Part shown: positions 39,087-48,156 of the stretch, in pieces
Layout of the letters: each line of letters begins with the position of its first letter
Numbering within the stretch: the first letter of the stretch is position 1
NCBI RefSeq assembly: GCF_018200035.1
Contig: NZ_CP073581.1
Location: forward strand, 2,414,501-2,478,500
Direction of reading: 5' to 3'
DNA from: Sulfitobacter albidus
GTDB taxonomy: Bacteria > Pseudomonadota > Alphaproteobacteria > Rhodobacterales > Rhodobacteraceae
DNA length: 64,000 nucleotides
Notes under the pieces: model-generated
What the model was told of the DNA's origin: nothing
Databases searched by the model: none
Seen by the model: the letters and a program-made list of their open reading frames with translations, nothing else
Translations under genes and position numbers: made by a program

Positions 39087-40103
39087 TTAGCGGAACGGTG
39101 GGCTGTAGAGCAGGCCGCCGTCGGTCCACTGCGCGTTCAGACCACGCGCCAGACCGATTGGGGTTTCTTCGCCGATGTTCTGGGCAAAGATTTCGCCGTA
39201 GTTGCCTTGGGTTTCGATTGCGCGCTTGGCCCAATCCGCGTCCAGACCCAGCATTGCACCCAGATCGCCTTCGGTGCCCAGCAGGCGGGCGACTTCGGGG
39301 TTGTTGGTGTTGGTGGCCATCTCGCCGACGTTGACGGAGGACACGCCCAGCTCTTCGGCTGTGATCAGCGCGTTGAGTGTCCAGCGCACGATGTCGCCCC
39401 ACTCGTTGTCACCGTGACGGACCAGTGGGCCCAGCGGCTCTTTGGATACGATTTCGGGCAGCAGCGTGTGATCGCCGGGGTTCTCGAAGGTCGCGCGTGT
39501 CGCGGCCAGACCGGAGGCATCCGTCGTGTAGACGTCGCAGGCACCGGCAAGGTACTGCTGCTGCGCTTCGGCGTTTGTCTCGATCGGGACGGGCTCATAG
39601 CTGATGTTGTTGGCGCGGAAGAAGTCCGCGAGGTTCAGCTCGGTCGTTGTGCCGGTCTGGATGCAGACGGTCGCACCATCCAGATCCTTGGCCGAGGACA
39701 CGCCCAGCTCTTTGGGAACCATGAAGCCCTGACCGTCGTAGTAGTTCACGCCGGTAAATTCGAACTTCAGATCGTTGTCGCGCGAGAATGTCCATGTGGT
39801 GTTACGGGCCAGCATGTCGATTTCGCCGGACGCCAGCGCGGTAAAGCGTGTCTTGCCGGTTGTGGGCACGAATTCAACGGCGTTCGGGTCGCCCAGAACC
39901 GCAGCGGCGACCGCGCGGCAGACTGCGACGTCGAAGCCTTTCCATTCACCGTTTGCGTCAGGCGCGGCAAAACCGACCAGACCGGTGGTCACGCCGCAGT
40001 TCAGTGTGCCGCGCGCTTTAACGTCGTCAAGCGTGGCAGCTGCTGCTGCACTGGCGGACAGACCTGCGACGGTCAGTGCGCCAAGAATATATGATTTTTT
40101 CAT
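39087..40103 (-). CDS. aapJ: Amino-acid ABC transporter substrate-binding protein
   Basis: Periplasmic binding protein of 338 residues (AapJ/BztA type) for L-glutamate, glutamine, aspartate, asparagine and other amino acids. The signal peptide is at about 1-23 (MKKSYILGALTVAGLSASAAAA). The mature part has RGTLNCGVTTGLVGF and GEIDMLARNTTWTFSRD, typical of the family. The ATG at 40103 is used because GAGG lies 5 nt upstream; an in-frame start at 40130 would put extra residues before the signal peptide. First gene of aapJQMP. Confidence 0.95.
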   Translation of the reverse strand: MKKSYILGALTVAGLSASAAAAATLDDVKARGTLNCGVTTGLVGFAAPDANGEWKGFDVAVCRAVAAAVLGDPNAVEFVPTTGKTRFTALASGEIDMLARNTTWTFSRDNDLKFEFTGVNYYDGQGFMVPKELGVSSAKDLDGATVCIQTGTTTELNLADFFRANNISYEPVPIETNAEAQQQYLAGACDVYTTDASGLAATRATFENPGDHTLLPEIVSKEPLGPLVRHGDNEWGDIVRWTLNALITAEELGVSSVNVGEMATNTNNPEVARLLGTEGDLGAMLGLDADWAKRAIETQGNYGEIFAQNIGEETPIGLARGLNAQWTDGGLLYSPPFR

Positions 40104-40298
40104 TGTTACCTCTTCCTGATTTTCCACCATGTTTGAGGTGGAGGGTAGCCGATGCTTTGCGCACCGGCGGCGATACCGTGCGGGTCACCCCGCATAGTGG
40201 CGCTTACCTTGGGCGGATTCCCGCAAAGAGGTCAAGGGCCGCTGCCCGAAAAACCGGCACTCGGGACGGTTTGACCCTGGGTAAAGCACACGGAATGG

Positions 40299-41015
40299 TC
40301 ACTGGCGCGCGCGCGCCAGATCAAACATGCGTTTTGCGTGCAAAAAGGCGTCGCGTTTGACGGCGGCCATCTCGGTCGCCTCTTCGTCCTCACCCCATTG
40401 TTCTTCCTGCCAGATCTCGTCCAGACGCGACAGCGTCCAGAGCGCGTCCGCATCCCGCGCGTCAAGTGCTGCGGCAAATCCCAGCACAAGCGAGCCGGAC
40501 AGGCTCACGAGGTCATGAAACGCCGCAAGTTCAAAGTCGTCCAACGCATGGGTGCGTGCGCGCAGTCTGGCGAGCGTGTCGGGGTCCTGCGGGACGTGCA
40601 TGATGCCGACACGGGGGTGCAGCCGTGCCCCAAGCGTGTCCGCCGCCCAATCGAGCATCGGATCCCACTGCGCCGCCTGCCGCGCGACCAGCCCCTCGGG
40701 GCTGTCGGCACGGTAGCACAGAAGATCGCTGTCACCGTAGGCCGCGAGCAGATCGGCCACTTCGTCGTGCTGCGTCGCCACCTTGTCGATCGCTGAATTC
40801 GCCGTTTTTGTCACCGGCATCGTGTTGGGATTGATGATATCTTCCTGCGCGTCCCACTCGGCGGCAATCGCCTCGGCCATCTTCCTTGTCGGCACCAGCA
40901 GCGCCCGCTTGGCCGGGGTTTTCACCGCCCGCCCGTCCAGTTCGATGCCAAAGCCGCCGTCGCGGGGCAGCACGGCGGAGGAGGTCCAGAAGCGTTTGGC
41001 TTTCCAGTCGCTCAT
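40299..41015 (-). CDS. ATP12-family chaperone
   Basis: Protein of 238 residues related to mitochondrial ATP12, an assembly chaperone for the F1-ATPase alpha subunit. Family features include RFWTSSAVLPRDGGFGIELDGRAVKTPAK at the N-terminus (see residues 8-36), AIAAEWDAQ, and DSDLLCYRA. The start at 41015 is picked because it begins the family-like MSDWKAKRFW; an in-frame extension to 41063 overlaps the phosphatase gene. Confidence 0.9.
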   Translation of the reverse strand: MSDWKAKRFWTSSAVLPRDGGFGIELDGRAVKTPAKRALLVPTRKMAEAIAAEWDAQEDIINPNTMPVTKTANSAIDKVATQHDEVADLLAAYGDSDLLCYRADSPEGLVARQAAQWDPMLDWAADTLGARLHPRVGIMHVPQDPDTLARLRARTHALDDFELAAFHDLVSLSGSLVLGFAAALDARDADALWTLSRLDEIWQEEQWGEDEEATEMAAVKRDAFLHAKRMFDLARARQ

Positions 41016-41019
41016 GTCG

Positions 41020-41700
41020 TCATTCCTTCCAGATATCTTCCAGCAGCGGCGGCAGGGCCGCAAAATCCTCGATCAGATGGGTGGCGGCGCCCAGCTGCGT
41101 GCGGTCATGGTAGCCCCAGCTTACCGCGATCCCGGTGATCCCCGCGCTTGCCGCCATTTCCATGTCATAGCTTGTGTCACCGACCATGACGGCATGGACC
41201 GCCTCCACGCCGGTCTCGCTCAGCGCGGCCTCCAGCATGGCGGGGTGCGGTTTGGAGGGGTGCGTATCGGCCACCTGCTGGGTCACGAACAGCCCCTCCA
41301 GCGCGTGCCCCTCGATCAGTTTATCGAGGCCCCGGCGGGATTTGCCCGTCGCCACGCCCAGCAGCACCTCGGGCTGTGCGTGCAGCCGCTGCAAGGTCTG
41401 AAGCGCACCGGGATACATCGGGGAGGACTCCGCCGCCCCGCGCGTGGCGCGCAGCTGCATATAGGCGGCCTTGTACCCCTCGACGAGCCGCCCGTGCGTC
41501 GCCGCATCTGCCTGTGGCACCAGCCGGGGCATCATCACGTGCAGCGACAGCCCCACCTGCGCCAGTACGGTCGCGCGGTCCGGCATCGCCAGATCCTCGG
41601 CCGCAAAGGCAAGCGTCATCGCGCCGATGATGTCGGCCTGACTGTCGACCAGCGTGCCGTCGACATCAAAGATCACCAACCGCAGGGGCGCGTCGCTCAT
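41020..41700 (-). CDS. HAD-IA family phosphatase (phosphoglycolate phosphatase-like)
   Basis: HAD hydrolase of 226 residues. Motif I is DVDGTLVDS with the nucleophile Asp near residue 11, motif II is ATGKSRRGL, motif III has Lys in THPSKPHP and motif IV is VGDTSYDM. The substrate is not predictable. The ATG at 41700 overlaps the rluC-type stop by 4 nt; an in-frame ATG at 41706 is also possible. The ATP12 gene follows within 5 nt. Confidence 0.9.
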   Translation of the reverse strand: MSDAPLRLVIFDVDGTLVDSQADIIGAMTLAFAAEDLAMPDRATVLAQVGLSLHVMMPRLVPQADAATHGRLVEGYKAAYMQLRATRGAAESSPMYPGALQTLQRLHAQPEVLLGVATGKSRRGLDKLIEGHALEGLFVTQQVADTHPSKPHPAMLEAALSETGVEAVHAVMVGDTSYDMEMAASAGITGIAVSWGYHDRTQLGAATHLIEDFAALPPLLEDIWKE

Positions 41701-42743
41701 CCCCATTCTTCCTCGAACGGATCGGCGGGCACGTCGGAGGGCTGCCATTGGAAGGTGTCCCACGTGCGGGCCATGTGATCGGGCAAGGGCGCGGTGAGGT
41801 TCAGGATCGCGCGTGTCACCGGATGCTCGATCTTGAGCGAGCGGGCGTGCAGGTGCAGCTTTTTGCTGATCTCGCCCCCCAATTGCGCGCCCCAACCGTC
41901 GCCAAGGTTTTCCTGGCTTGAGCCGCCGTATTTCCCATCCCCGACAATGGGATGCCCGATCTCGGCCATATGCGCGCGCAGCTGGTGGGTGCGCCCCGTC
42001 ACCGGGATCAGCGCCATCCACGCAGTGCGGCTGCCCGCGACCTCCAGCGTCGCGTAGTCGGTCGTCGCCCGCTTGGCGCCCGGTGTGTCGTCGATGTCGC
42101 GGGGGTGCACGGCGACCATCTTTTCGCCCTCCCCGCGCGCACCGTGACCGCCGGCCTTGACCAGCCCGAATTTGATCGTGCCATCGCGCGGATGCGGCAC
42201 GCCCGCGACCGCGGCCCAGTAGATCTTGCGCGTCTCGCGGTGCCGGAAATTCGCGGTCAGCGTCTTGGCCGCCGCGCGGGTGCGCGCCAGCAGCAACACG
42301 CCCGAGGTATCCTTGTCGATGCGGTGCACCAGACGCGGGCGCTCGTCATAATCGAACATCAGCGCCTCGCTCAGCGCATCCACATGCCGCTCACCCATAC
42401 CGGAGCCACCCTGCACCGCCAGGCCGGGCGGTTTGTTGAGCGCGATCACGTCGTCGTCGCGGTAGATCACGCAGCCCCGGATCATCTTGGCATCCGCCTC
42501 GCTGATGCCCTTGCTGGTGGGCTTGGGCGCGGCACTGTCGGGGAGCGGCGGGATGCGGATCTCCTGCCCCTCTTCGACACGGGTGGCGCCCTTGACGCGG
42601 CCCCCGTCGACGCGGATCTCACCCTTGCGGCACATCTTGTCGATGCGGCCCTGCGGGATATGCGGGAACTGGCGTTTGAACCAGCGATCCAGCCGCTGAT
42701 CCCCGTCGCCCGCCGCCACCGTGATGGTCTGAACCCGGCTCAT
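41697..42743 (-). CDS. rluC: RluA-family 23S rRNA pseudouridine synthase (RluC-type)
   Basis: Pseudouridine synthase of 348 residues. An N-terminal S4 RNA-binding domain (LDRWFKRQFPHIPQGRIDKMC region) precedes the catalytic domain with HRIDKDTSGVLLLAR, holding the catalytic Asp, and VTGRTHQLRAHMAEIGHPI. The RluC-like target in 23S rRNA is inferred from family. The ATG at 42743 has AGGAG 8 nt upstream and overlaps the crcB stop. Confidence 0.88.
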   Translation of the reverse strand: MSRVQTITVAAGDGDQRLDRWFKRQFPHIPQGRIDKMCRKGEIRVDGGRVKGATRVEEGQEIRIPPLPDSAAPKPTSKGISEADAKMIRGCVIYRDDDVIALNKPPGLAVQGGSGMGERHVDALSEALMFDYDERPRLVHRIDKDTSGVLLLARTRAAAKTLTANFRHRETRKIYWAAVAGVPHPRDGTIKFGLVKAGGHGARGEGEKMVAVHPRDIDDTPGAKRATTDYATLEVAGSRTAWMALIPVTGRTHQLRAHMAEIGHPIVGDGKYGGSSQENLGDGWGAQLGGEISKKLHLHARSLKIEHPVTRAILNLTAPLPDHMARTWDTFQWQPSDVPADPFEEEWG

Positions 42744-43120
42744 GCAAATACTCCTCTGGCGAGCCACAGGCCCGCCACCAATCCAAAAATGCTCAGCCCC
42801 ACGCTAAGCGCCACATAGGCCGCCGCCGCCCCGATCTGGCCCCGCTCGAAAAGTGTCACCGTCTCGAGCGAGAAGGCCGAGAATGTCGTGAACCCGCCCA
42901 AAAGCCCCGTCATCACAAAGGGGCTCAGATGCGTCAGCCCGCGATGCGCGGCGGCGACCACAAAGACCCCCATCAGAAACGAGCCGATCACATTGACCGT
43001 CAGCACCCCCAGCGGAAAGCCACCGGCGCCTGTCAGGCGCAGCACGCCCACGCCCAGGAAAAAGCGGGCCGCGGCGCCGATGGCACCGCCCAACGCGACA
43101 AGGGCAGCCGTGGAAAACAT
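42740..43120 (-). CDS. crcB: Fluoride ion channel CrcB
   Basis: Four-span membrane protein of 126 residues of the Fluc/CrcB family, a dimeric fluoride exporter. It has the pore motif GGFTTFSAFSLE at about residues 73-84 and the N-terminal GGAIGAAARF. The ATG at 43120 follows GGAGG. The stop overlaps the rluC-type gene start. No fluoride riboswitch was recognised in the short upstream gap. Confidence 0.94.
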   Translation of the reverse strand: MFSTAALVALGGAIGAAARFFLGVGVLRLTGAGGFPLGVLTVNVIGSFLMGVFVVAAAHRGLTHLSPFVMTGLLGGFTTFSAFSLETVTLFERGQIGAAAAYVALSVGLSIFGLVAGLWLARGVFA

Positions 43121-43201
43121 GCGCCTCCCATCACGGCTGGGGCGCAAAATGTCAAGCGAGCGCGCATTTTCAACGCCGCGTAACTGCGGTAAAGCAAAGG
43201 G

Positions 43202-44512
43202 ATGAGCGACCTTTTTGGCGATACGCCCTCCCCCGAGCCCGCGGCCCGCGACCGCCCCCTTGCCGACCGCCTGCGCCCCGCCGCGCTGGACGAGGTGATT
43301 GGGCAGGAACACGTGCTGGGCGCTGACGCGCCGCTGGGCCTGATGCTGGATGCGGGCGCCCTGCCCTCTTTGATCTTCTGGGGGCCGCCGGGAGTGGGCA
43401 AGACGACGATCGCGCGGCTGCTGGCGGATGCGTCAGACCGGACTTTCGTGCAGATCAGCGCGATTTTCTCGGGCGTGGCCGAGTTGCGCAAGGTATTCGA
43501 CGCCGCCAAGACCCGCGCGCGGAACGGTCAGGGCACATTGCTTTTCGTCGATGAAATCCACCGTTTCAACAAGGCGCAGCAGGACGGTTTCCTGCCGCAT
43601 ATGGAGGACGGCACCATCGTGCTGGTCGGCGCCACCACCGAAAACCCCTCGTTCGAGCTGAATTCTGCCCTGCTGTCGCGCGCGCAGGTGCTGGTGCTGC
43701 GGCGGCTGGACGCGCGCGCGCTGGCCGAGCTGATCGCGCGGGCCGAGGCCATGCTGGCGCGCGCGCTGCCGCTCAAGGACGACGCGCGGGCGGCGCTGAT
43801 CGAGATGGCGGATGGCGACGGGCGCGCGCTGCTCAATCTGATTGAGCAGATAGCGGCGATGAAGATCGCGGAACCGATGGATGCCGCGACCCTTGGCGCG
43901 CGTCTGCAACGGCGCGCGGCGACCTACGATAAATCCGGCGATGGGCACTATAACCTCATATCAGCGCTGCATAAATCCGTGCGCGGGTCGGACCCGGATG
44001 CGGCGATGTACTGGCTTGCCCGGATGCTGAGCGCGGGGGAGGATCCGCGGTTTCTGGCCCGCCGCATAACCCGGATGGCGGTCGAGGATATCGGCCTCGC
44101 CGATCCCGGCGCGATGCGGCAATGTCTGGATGCCTGGGCCACCTACGAACGGCTCGGCTCGCCCGAGGGCGAGCTGGCACTGGGTCAGGCGGTGATCTAT
44201 CTCGCCCTCGCGCCGAAATCCAATGCGGGCTACGTCGCCTATAAGGCGGCGATGCGGCTGGCCAAGAAAACAGGCTCCGCCCCGCCGCCCAAACATATCC
44301 TCAACGCGCCCACGGCGCTGATGAAAGACGAGGGATACGGCGACGGTTATGCCTACGATCACGATGCCGAGGACGGGTTTTCGGGGCAGCATTATTTCCC
44401 CGACGATATGGAACGCGAGGCGTTCTATGACCCGCCCGAACGCGGGTTCGAGCGGGATATGCGCAAGCGGGTGGACTACTTTGCCAAGCTGCGGGCAAAA
44501 CGCCAAAGCTGA
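43202..44512 (+). CDS. rarA: Replication-associated recombination protein A
   Basis: AAA+ ATPase of 436 residues (RarA/MgsA) acting at stalled replication forks with SSB. Walker A is GPPGVGKTT at about 61-69, Walker B is FVDEIHRFN near 115-123, and sensor 1 is [10 protein letters not shown]. The C-terminal tetramerisation region (LVGA...[12 protein letters not shown]) is present. The gene converges with rplQ, with a terminator between. Confidence 0.95.
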   Translation: MSDLFGDTPSPEPAARDRPLADRLRPAALDEVIGQEHVLGADAPLGLMLDAGALPSLIFWGPPGVGKTTIARLLADASDRTFVQISAIFSGVAELRKVFDAAKTRARNGQGTLLFVDEIHRFNKAQQDGFLPHMEDGTIVLVGATTENPSFELNSALLSRAQVLVLRRLDARALAELIARAEAMLARALPLKDDARAALIEMADGDGRALLNLIEQIAAMKIAEPMDAATLGARLQRRAATYDKSGDGHYNLISALHKSVRGSDPDAAMYWLARMLSAGEDPRFLARRITRMAVEDIGLADPGAMRQCLDAWATYERLGSPEGELALGQAVIYLALAPKSNAGYVAYKAAMRLAKKTGSAPPPKHILNAPTALMKDEGYGDGYAYDHDAEDGFSGQHYFPDDMEREAFYDPPERGFERDMRKRVDYFAKLRAKRQS

Positions 44513-44527
44513 GCCGCGCCGCACGTG

Positions 44528-44557
44528 AAAAAGGCCCCACCGCTTGGTGAGGCCTTT
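44528..44557 (-). terminator. Terminator of the alpha operon
   Basis: Twelve-base stem AAAGGCCTCACC/GGTGGGGCCTTT with one G-T pair and a 4-nt loop, followed on the minus strand by a T run, 26 nt past the rplQ stop. It also has an A run on the other side, so it could serve convergent rarA too. Confidence 0.85.
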
Positions 44558-44583
44558 CGAAATTCTTGAACGCTGAGAGAGGT

Positions 44584-45003
44584 TTACTCTTCTGCGGCCT
44601 CTTCTGCGGCCAGACGCGCCTTGTCGCCTGCACCCTTCGCATCGCGGTCGCGGTCGACGAATTCGATGATCGCCATGGGCGCCATGTCACCGTAGCGGAA
44701 GCCCGCCTTGAGCACGCGCACGTAGCCACCCTGACGGTCCTTGTAGCGGGGCCCGAGGATGTCGAAAAGTTTGGCGACGTACTGGTCTTCCTTCAGGCGC
44801 GCGCGGGCCTGACGACGAGCGTGAATGTCGCCGCGTTTTGCCAGCGTGATCATCTTTTCGATGATCGGGCGCAGTTCTTTTGCCTTGGGCAGGGTTGTCT
44901 TGATCTGCTCATGTTCGATGAGCGAGCCGGCCATGTTCGCAAAGAGCGCCTTGCGGTGCTCATGTGTGCGGTTGAGGCGGCGGTATCCACGTGCGTGACG
45001 CAT
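44584..45003 (-). CDS. rplQ: 50S ribosomal protein L17
   Basis: L17 of 139 residues with [20 protein letters not shown] at the start and the family-typical AEEAAEE-like acidic tail. Last gene of the alpha operon. Unusually, 222 nt separate it from rpoA, and this gap holds two small palindromes and an 11-bp-periodic hexamer array. Confidence 0.97.
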   Translation of the reverse strand: MRHARGYRRLNRTHEHRKALFANMAGSLIEHEQIKTTLPKAKELRPIIEKMITLAKRGDIHARRQARARLKEDQYVAKLFDILGPRYKDRQGGYVRVLKAGFRYGDMAPMAIIEFVDRDRDAKGAGDKARLAAEEAAEE

Positions 45004-45169
45004 TTCTGTTCTCCTAGATGTGCCCTCTACGGGCTGTTTTACTTTGTCTGGCTGACGTGCGTAGCGGCAGCTCTCCTTGGGGTCAGCGTCTCCCGCAGGG
45101 ATTCGCGTAACCCGGTAGTTGTCCGCCCTAGGGCGGGCGAAGAAAGGGTCGGTTGACCCGATTTCCCTG

Positions 45170-45208
45170 TGTCACATCTTGTGCACAGGGTGTGCACCGC
45201 CCGTACAC
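45170..45208 (-). repeat. 11-bp-periodic GTGCAC-like array, rpoA-rplQ gap
   Basis: Four hexamers spaced exactly 11 nt apart on the plus strand: TGTCAC (45170), GTGCAC (45181), GTGCAC (45192), GTACAC (45203). GTGCAC is itself a palindrome, so all copies would lie on one DNA face. A second array of the same period occurs before rplB. The perfect palindrome CCGCCCTAGGGCGG is at 45123-45136, and a GGGTC/GACCC hairpin lies near 45150. Function unknown. Confidence 0.7.
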
Positions 45209-45225
45209 CGGGCGATGCGCATGGC

Positions 45226-46242
45226 TTAGAAGTTGTCTTCGAACTTCTTGGCCAGATCTTCGATGTTGTCCGGCGGCCAATCCTCGACATCCATGCCAAG
45301 GTGCAGACCCATGCCCGACAGCACTTCCTTGATCTCGTTCAAGGATTTGCGGCCGAAGTTCGGCGTGCGCAGCATCTCCGCTTCGGTTTTCTGGATCAGA
45401 TCCCCGATGTAGACGATGTTGTCGTTCTTGAGGCAGTTGGCGGAACGTACCGACAGCTCCAGCTCGTCGACTTTCTTGAGCAGCAGCGGATTGAACTCCA
45501 GACCGTCGTCGTCGTCCTGACGGGACGCGGATTCGGGCTCGTCGAAGTTCACAAAGATGCTCAGCTGGTCCTGCAGGATGCGTGCGGCGAAAGCCACGGC
45601 GTCATCCGGCGTGATCGAGCCATCTGTTTCGATCTTCATCGTCAGTTTGTCATAGTCCAGCACCTGCCCCTCGCGGGTCGGCTGTACGTCGTAGCTGACT
45701 TTCTTGACCGGCGAGTAGATCGCGTCGATCGGGATGAGGCCGATGGGCGCGTCTTCTGGCTTGTTCTTGTCGGCCGAGACGTACCCTTTGCCGGTGTTGA
45801 CCATCAGCTCCATGTAGATGTCCGCCCCATCGTCGAGGTGGCAGATCACGTGGTCGCGGTTCAGGATCTCGATGCCCGCGGATTCGGAGATGTCGCCAGC
45901 GGTGACAACGCCCGGACCTTTGGCCGAAATCGACAGGCGCTTGGGCCCTTCGACTTCCATGCGGATGCTGACGCCTTTGAGGTTGAGGATGATGTCGGTC
46001 ACATCCTCGCGCACGCCGGCCACGGAAGAGAATTCGTGCAGCACGTTGTCGATCTGCACCGATGTGATGGCCGCACCCTGAAGCGAGCTCATCAGCACGC
46101 GGCGCAGGGCGTTGCCCATGGTCAGACCAAAGCCGCGCTCGAGCGGTTCGGCGACGACGGTGGCCTGACGGGCCGGGTCGTTGCCGGGTTTTACGTCCAG
46201 TTGCTGGGGCTTGATCAGCTCTGCCCAATTCTTATGGATCAT
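45226..46242 (-). CDS. rpoA: RNA polymerase alpha subunit
   Basis: Alpha subunit of 338 residues. The N-terminal assembly domain has the [19 protein letters not shown] motif. The C-terminal domain has [13 protein letters not shown] and the [15 protein letters not shown] promoter/activator-contact helix region. The ATG at 46242 has GGAGG 6 nt upstream. It follows rpsK in the alpha operon. Confidence 0.97.
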   Translation of the reverse strand: MIHKNWAELIKPQQLDVKPGNDPARQATVVAEPLERGFGLTMGNALRRVLMSSLQGAAITSVQIDNVLHEFSSVAGVREDVTDIILNLKGVSIRMEVEGPKRLSISAKGPGVVTAGDISESAGIEILNRDHVICHLDDGADIYMELMVNTGKGYVSADKNKPEDAPIGLIPIDAIYSPVKKVSYDVQPTREGQVLDYDKLTMKIETDGSITPDDAVAFAARILQDQLSIFVNFDEPESASRQDDDDGLEFNPLLLKKVDELELSVRSANCLKNDNIVYIGDLIQKTEAEMLRTPNFGRKSLNEIKEVLSGMGLHLGMDVEDWPPDNIEDLAKKFEDNF

Positions 46243-46313
46243 GCGTCCCTCCATTCCTGTCCCATGCTGCATGTCCTATCGACATGGGACTCCCGAGGTT
46301 TCAAAAGGCGTGC

Positions 46314-46339
46314 GGGGTCCGCGCGTGTGCACGGACCCC
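46314..46339 (-). other. Hairpin between rpsK and rpoA
   Basis: Perfect 8-bp stem GGGGTCCG/CGGACCCC with a 10-nt loop just after the rpsK stop (17 nt). No T run follows, so it more probably tunes mRNA stability than terminates transcription. Confidence 0.5.
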
Positions 46340-46355
46340 AGTAAGGTTGTATCGC

Positions 46356-46748
46356 TTAGACGCGGCGGCGCTTTGGCGGGCGGCAGCCGTTGTGTGCCAT
46401 GGGCGTCACATCACGGATCGAGGTGATGTTGAAACCGGCGGCGGCCAGCGCGCGCAGGGCGCTTTCACGGCCCGAACCGGGGCCCTGCACTTCGACTTCA
46501 AGCGTTTTCACGCCGTGCTCTTGTGCTTTCTTGCCCGCGTCCTCGGCAGCCATCTGGGCGGCGTAGGGCGTGGATTTCCGCGACCCTTTGAAACCCATTG
46601 TACCGGCGGACGACCAGCTGATCGCGTTGCCCTGCACATCGGAGATCAGGATCTTGGTGTTGTTGAAGCTGGAATTGACGTGAGCCACCCCAGCCGCGAT
46701 GTTCTTGGAGACCTTACGCTTGGTCGAGCGGCGTGTATCGCGTGCCAT
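46356..46748 (-). CDS. rpsK: 30S ribosomal protein S11
   Basis: S11 of 130 residues, full length. It has the family core [19 protein letters not shown] and [18 protein letters not shown], and the C-terminal [17 protein letters not shown] ending ([14 protein letters not shown]). It helps form the 30S platform around the 16S 3' domain. It lies 12 nt from the restored rpsM stop. Confidence 0.97.
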   Translation of the reverse strand: MARDTRRSTKRKVSKNIAAGVAHVNSSFNNTKILISDVQGNAISWSSAGTMGFKGSRKSTPYAAQMAAEDAGKKAQEHGVKTLEVEVQGPGSGRESALRALAAAGFNITSIRDVTPMAHNGCRPPKRRRV

Positions 46749-46760
46749 TGATGCGTCTCC

Positions 46761-47128
46761 TTATTTCTTCTTACCGGCAATGGCCTTTGCGGGCCTTTGC
46801 GGGTGCGAGCGTTGGTGTGTGTGCGCTGACCGCGAACGGGCAGGTTGCGGCGGTGGCGAAGGCCCCGGTAGCAGCCCAGATCCATCAGGCGCTTGATGTT
46901 CATCTGCGTGTCACGACGCAGGTCACCTTCGACGGTATAGTTCTCGTCGATATGCTCACGGATTTTCAGGACTTCGGCGTCGCTGAGCTCATTCACGCGG
47001 CGGGTGGGGTCGATGCCCACGGCCTCGCAGATATTCTTGGCGGAGGTGTTGCCGATGCCGGTGACATAGGTCAGGGCGATCGGAACGCGTTTGGCGGTGG
47101 GGATGTTGACCCCGGCAATACGTGCCAT
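46761..47128 (-). CDS. rpsM: 30S ribosomal protein S13, apparent 1-nt deletion near 3' end
   Basis: S13 of the 30S head. The frame is normal through TNARTRKGP, then leaves frame in a run of three C (plus strand near 46790-46793). As written, it runs on into rpsK and ends at 46646. Adding one C gives the expected tail [12 protein letters not shown] and a TAA at 46761, for a 122-residue S13, the normal length. The coordinates are for the restored gene. S13 is essential and rpsK directly downstream looks normal, so a sequencing or assembly error is the likeliest cause. A local duplication (GCAAAGGCC twice in tandem) sits at the same site. Confidence 0.88.
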
Positions 47129-47285
47129 CTGGCTTCTTCCTTTGCGTTGCGGGTCCGTAGTGCCAGACCCTTTTTTCACAACATACAGCCCGAGGCACGG
47201 ATTGCCTGCGGGCTATCGCTGATCAGGTACTCTTGCGGACGGGTTCCCCCGCCTCGCACGGTCGATTCTCATACGAGATTTCGGG

Positions 47286-47314
47286 TGAGTATGGGGTTTT
47301 GCGCGGGGCGTCAA
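47286..47314 (-). promoter_or_regulatory. Predicted promoter of rpsM-rpsK-rpoA-rplQ
   Basis: TTGACG-N17-TACTCA on the minus strand, ending about 158 nt before the rpsM ATG, in the divergent gap to the plus-strand DUF2461 gene. Hexamers and spacing are good for sigma70. A promoter is needed here because the DUF2461 gene separates rpsM from adk. Confidence 0.65.
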
Positions 47315-47394
47315 CCCGCCCTCTGCGCGCGGTTTTCCCCGCGGACCCGCGCCCTATATATCGGGGGTGGAAACGGGGATCGCAAGGGGGTGCC

Positions 47395-48069
47395 ATGACC
47401 GGATTTACCAAGCAGAGCTTTGCGGTTCTGGGTGCGCTTGCCGAGAATAATAACCGCGACTGGTACGAGGCAAACAAGGCGGAGATCAAGCGTGCGGCAC
47501 GGGTGCCCTTTGCGGGGATGCTGGAAGTCACGACCGCCCTGCTGGCGGGGAGCCGATACCCGTTGATCGGGGGCGAAAAGACGATGTTTCGCCAGCACCG
47601 CGACGTGCGTTTTTCCAAGGACAAGACCCCCTACAAGCCGACGGTGTCGGGGCTGTTGACGCCTGACGGGACCAAGGCCGAGATGGGCGGCGTGGTCTAT
47701 GCGCAGATCGACCCCGCGGGCGGGATGATGGCGGCCGGGTTCTACCAGCTGGCGACCGCGGAGCTGAACAAGGTGCGGGACCGGATGATCGCGGATGCGG
47801 GCACCTTTGGCGATTTGGTCGAGGCACTGCAGGACAAGGGCTATCCGCTGTCGCGCGACAACAGCCTCAAGACGATGCCGCGCGGGATGAAGCAGCACGA
47901 GGATCACCCGCTCGCCGATCTGCTGAAGCTCAAGGGCTATACGGTGAGCAAACCGCAGCCGCAGGACGTCTGGATCAGCGGGGACATCGTCGAAGAGTTG
48001 GTGCATCTGGCCGAAGCCATGGGCCCGCTGAACGCCTGGATCCGCGCGGCCCTCACGTATGGGGACTGA
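47395..48069 (+). CDS. DUF2461 (TIGR02453) family protein
   Basis: Protein of 224 residues. Family features are FLGALAENNNRDWYEANK-like (residues 12-27 here), the FRQHRDVRFSKDKTPYKP core near 65-82 and VWISGDIVEELVHLA near the C-terminus. Function unknown. The ATG at 47395 begins the family-like segment; the in-frame extension to 47233 has no family character. It is the only plus-strand gene inside the spc-alpha junction, between adk and rpsM, and is divergent from rpsM and convergent with adk. Confidence 0.86.
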   Translation: MTGFTKQSFAVLGALAENNNRDWYEANKAEIKRAARVPFAGMLEVTTALLAGSRYPLIGGEKTMFRQHRDVRFSKDKTPYKPTVSGLLTPDGTKAEMGGVVYAQIDPAGGMMAAGFYQLATAELNKVRDRMIADAGTFGDLVEALQDKGYPLSRDNSLKTMPRGMKQHEDHPLADLLKLKGYTVSKPQPQDVWISGDIVEELVHLAEAMGPLNAWIRAALTYGD

Positions 48070-48083
48070 CCTCTCGGTCGGAG

Positions 48084-48129
48084 CCGAATTTTTTGGAAAA
48101 ATTCGGACCGGAATTTTCGAAAAATTCCG
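48084..48129. repeat. Paired AT-rich palindromes, DUF2461-adk junction
   Basis: Two adjoining hairpins: a 10-bp stem CCGAATTTTT/AAAAATTCGG (loop TGG, 48084-48106) and a 9-bp stem CGGAATTTT/AAAATTCCG (loop CGA, 48109-48129). They lie between two convergent genes and could act as a bidirectional terminator. A near-identical pair occurs at 52000-52041. Confidence 0.7.
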
Positions 48130-48156
48130 ATACCCGGTGCAGACGTCGGGCGCCGT

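Noticed and set aside
42744..43312. Longer crcB frame to 43312
   Set aside because: The upstream part overlaps the rarA start region and is not hydrophobic; the ATG at 43120 follows GGAGG and gives the normal family length.
46646..47179. A 177-codon extended S13 overlapping rpsK
   Set aside because: The tail after residue 110 is out-of-frame sequence; a single missing base explains it better than a novel long S13.
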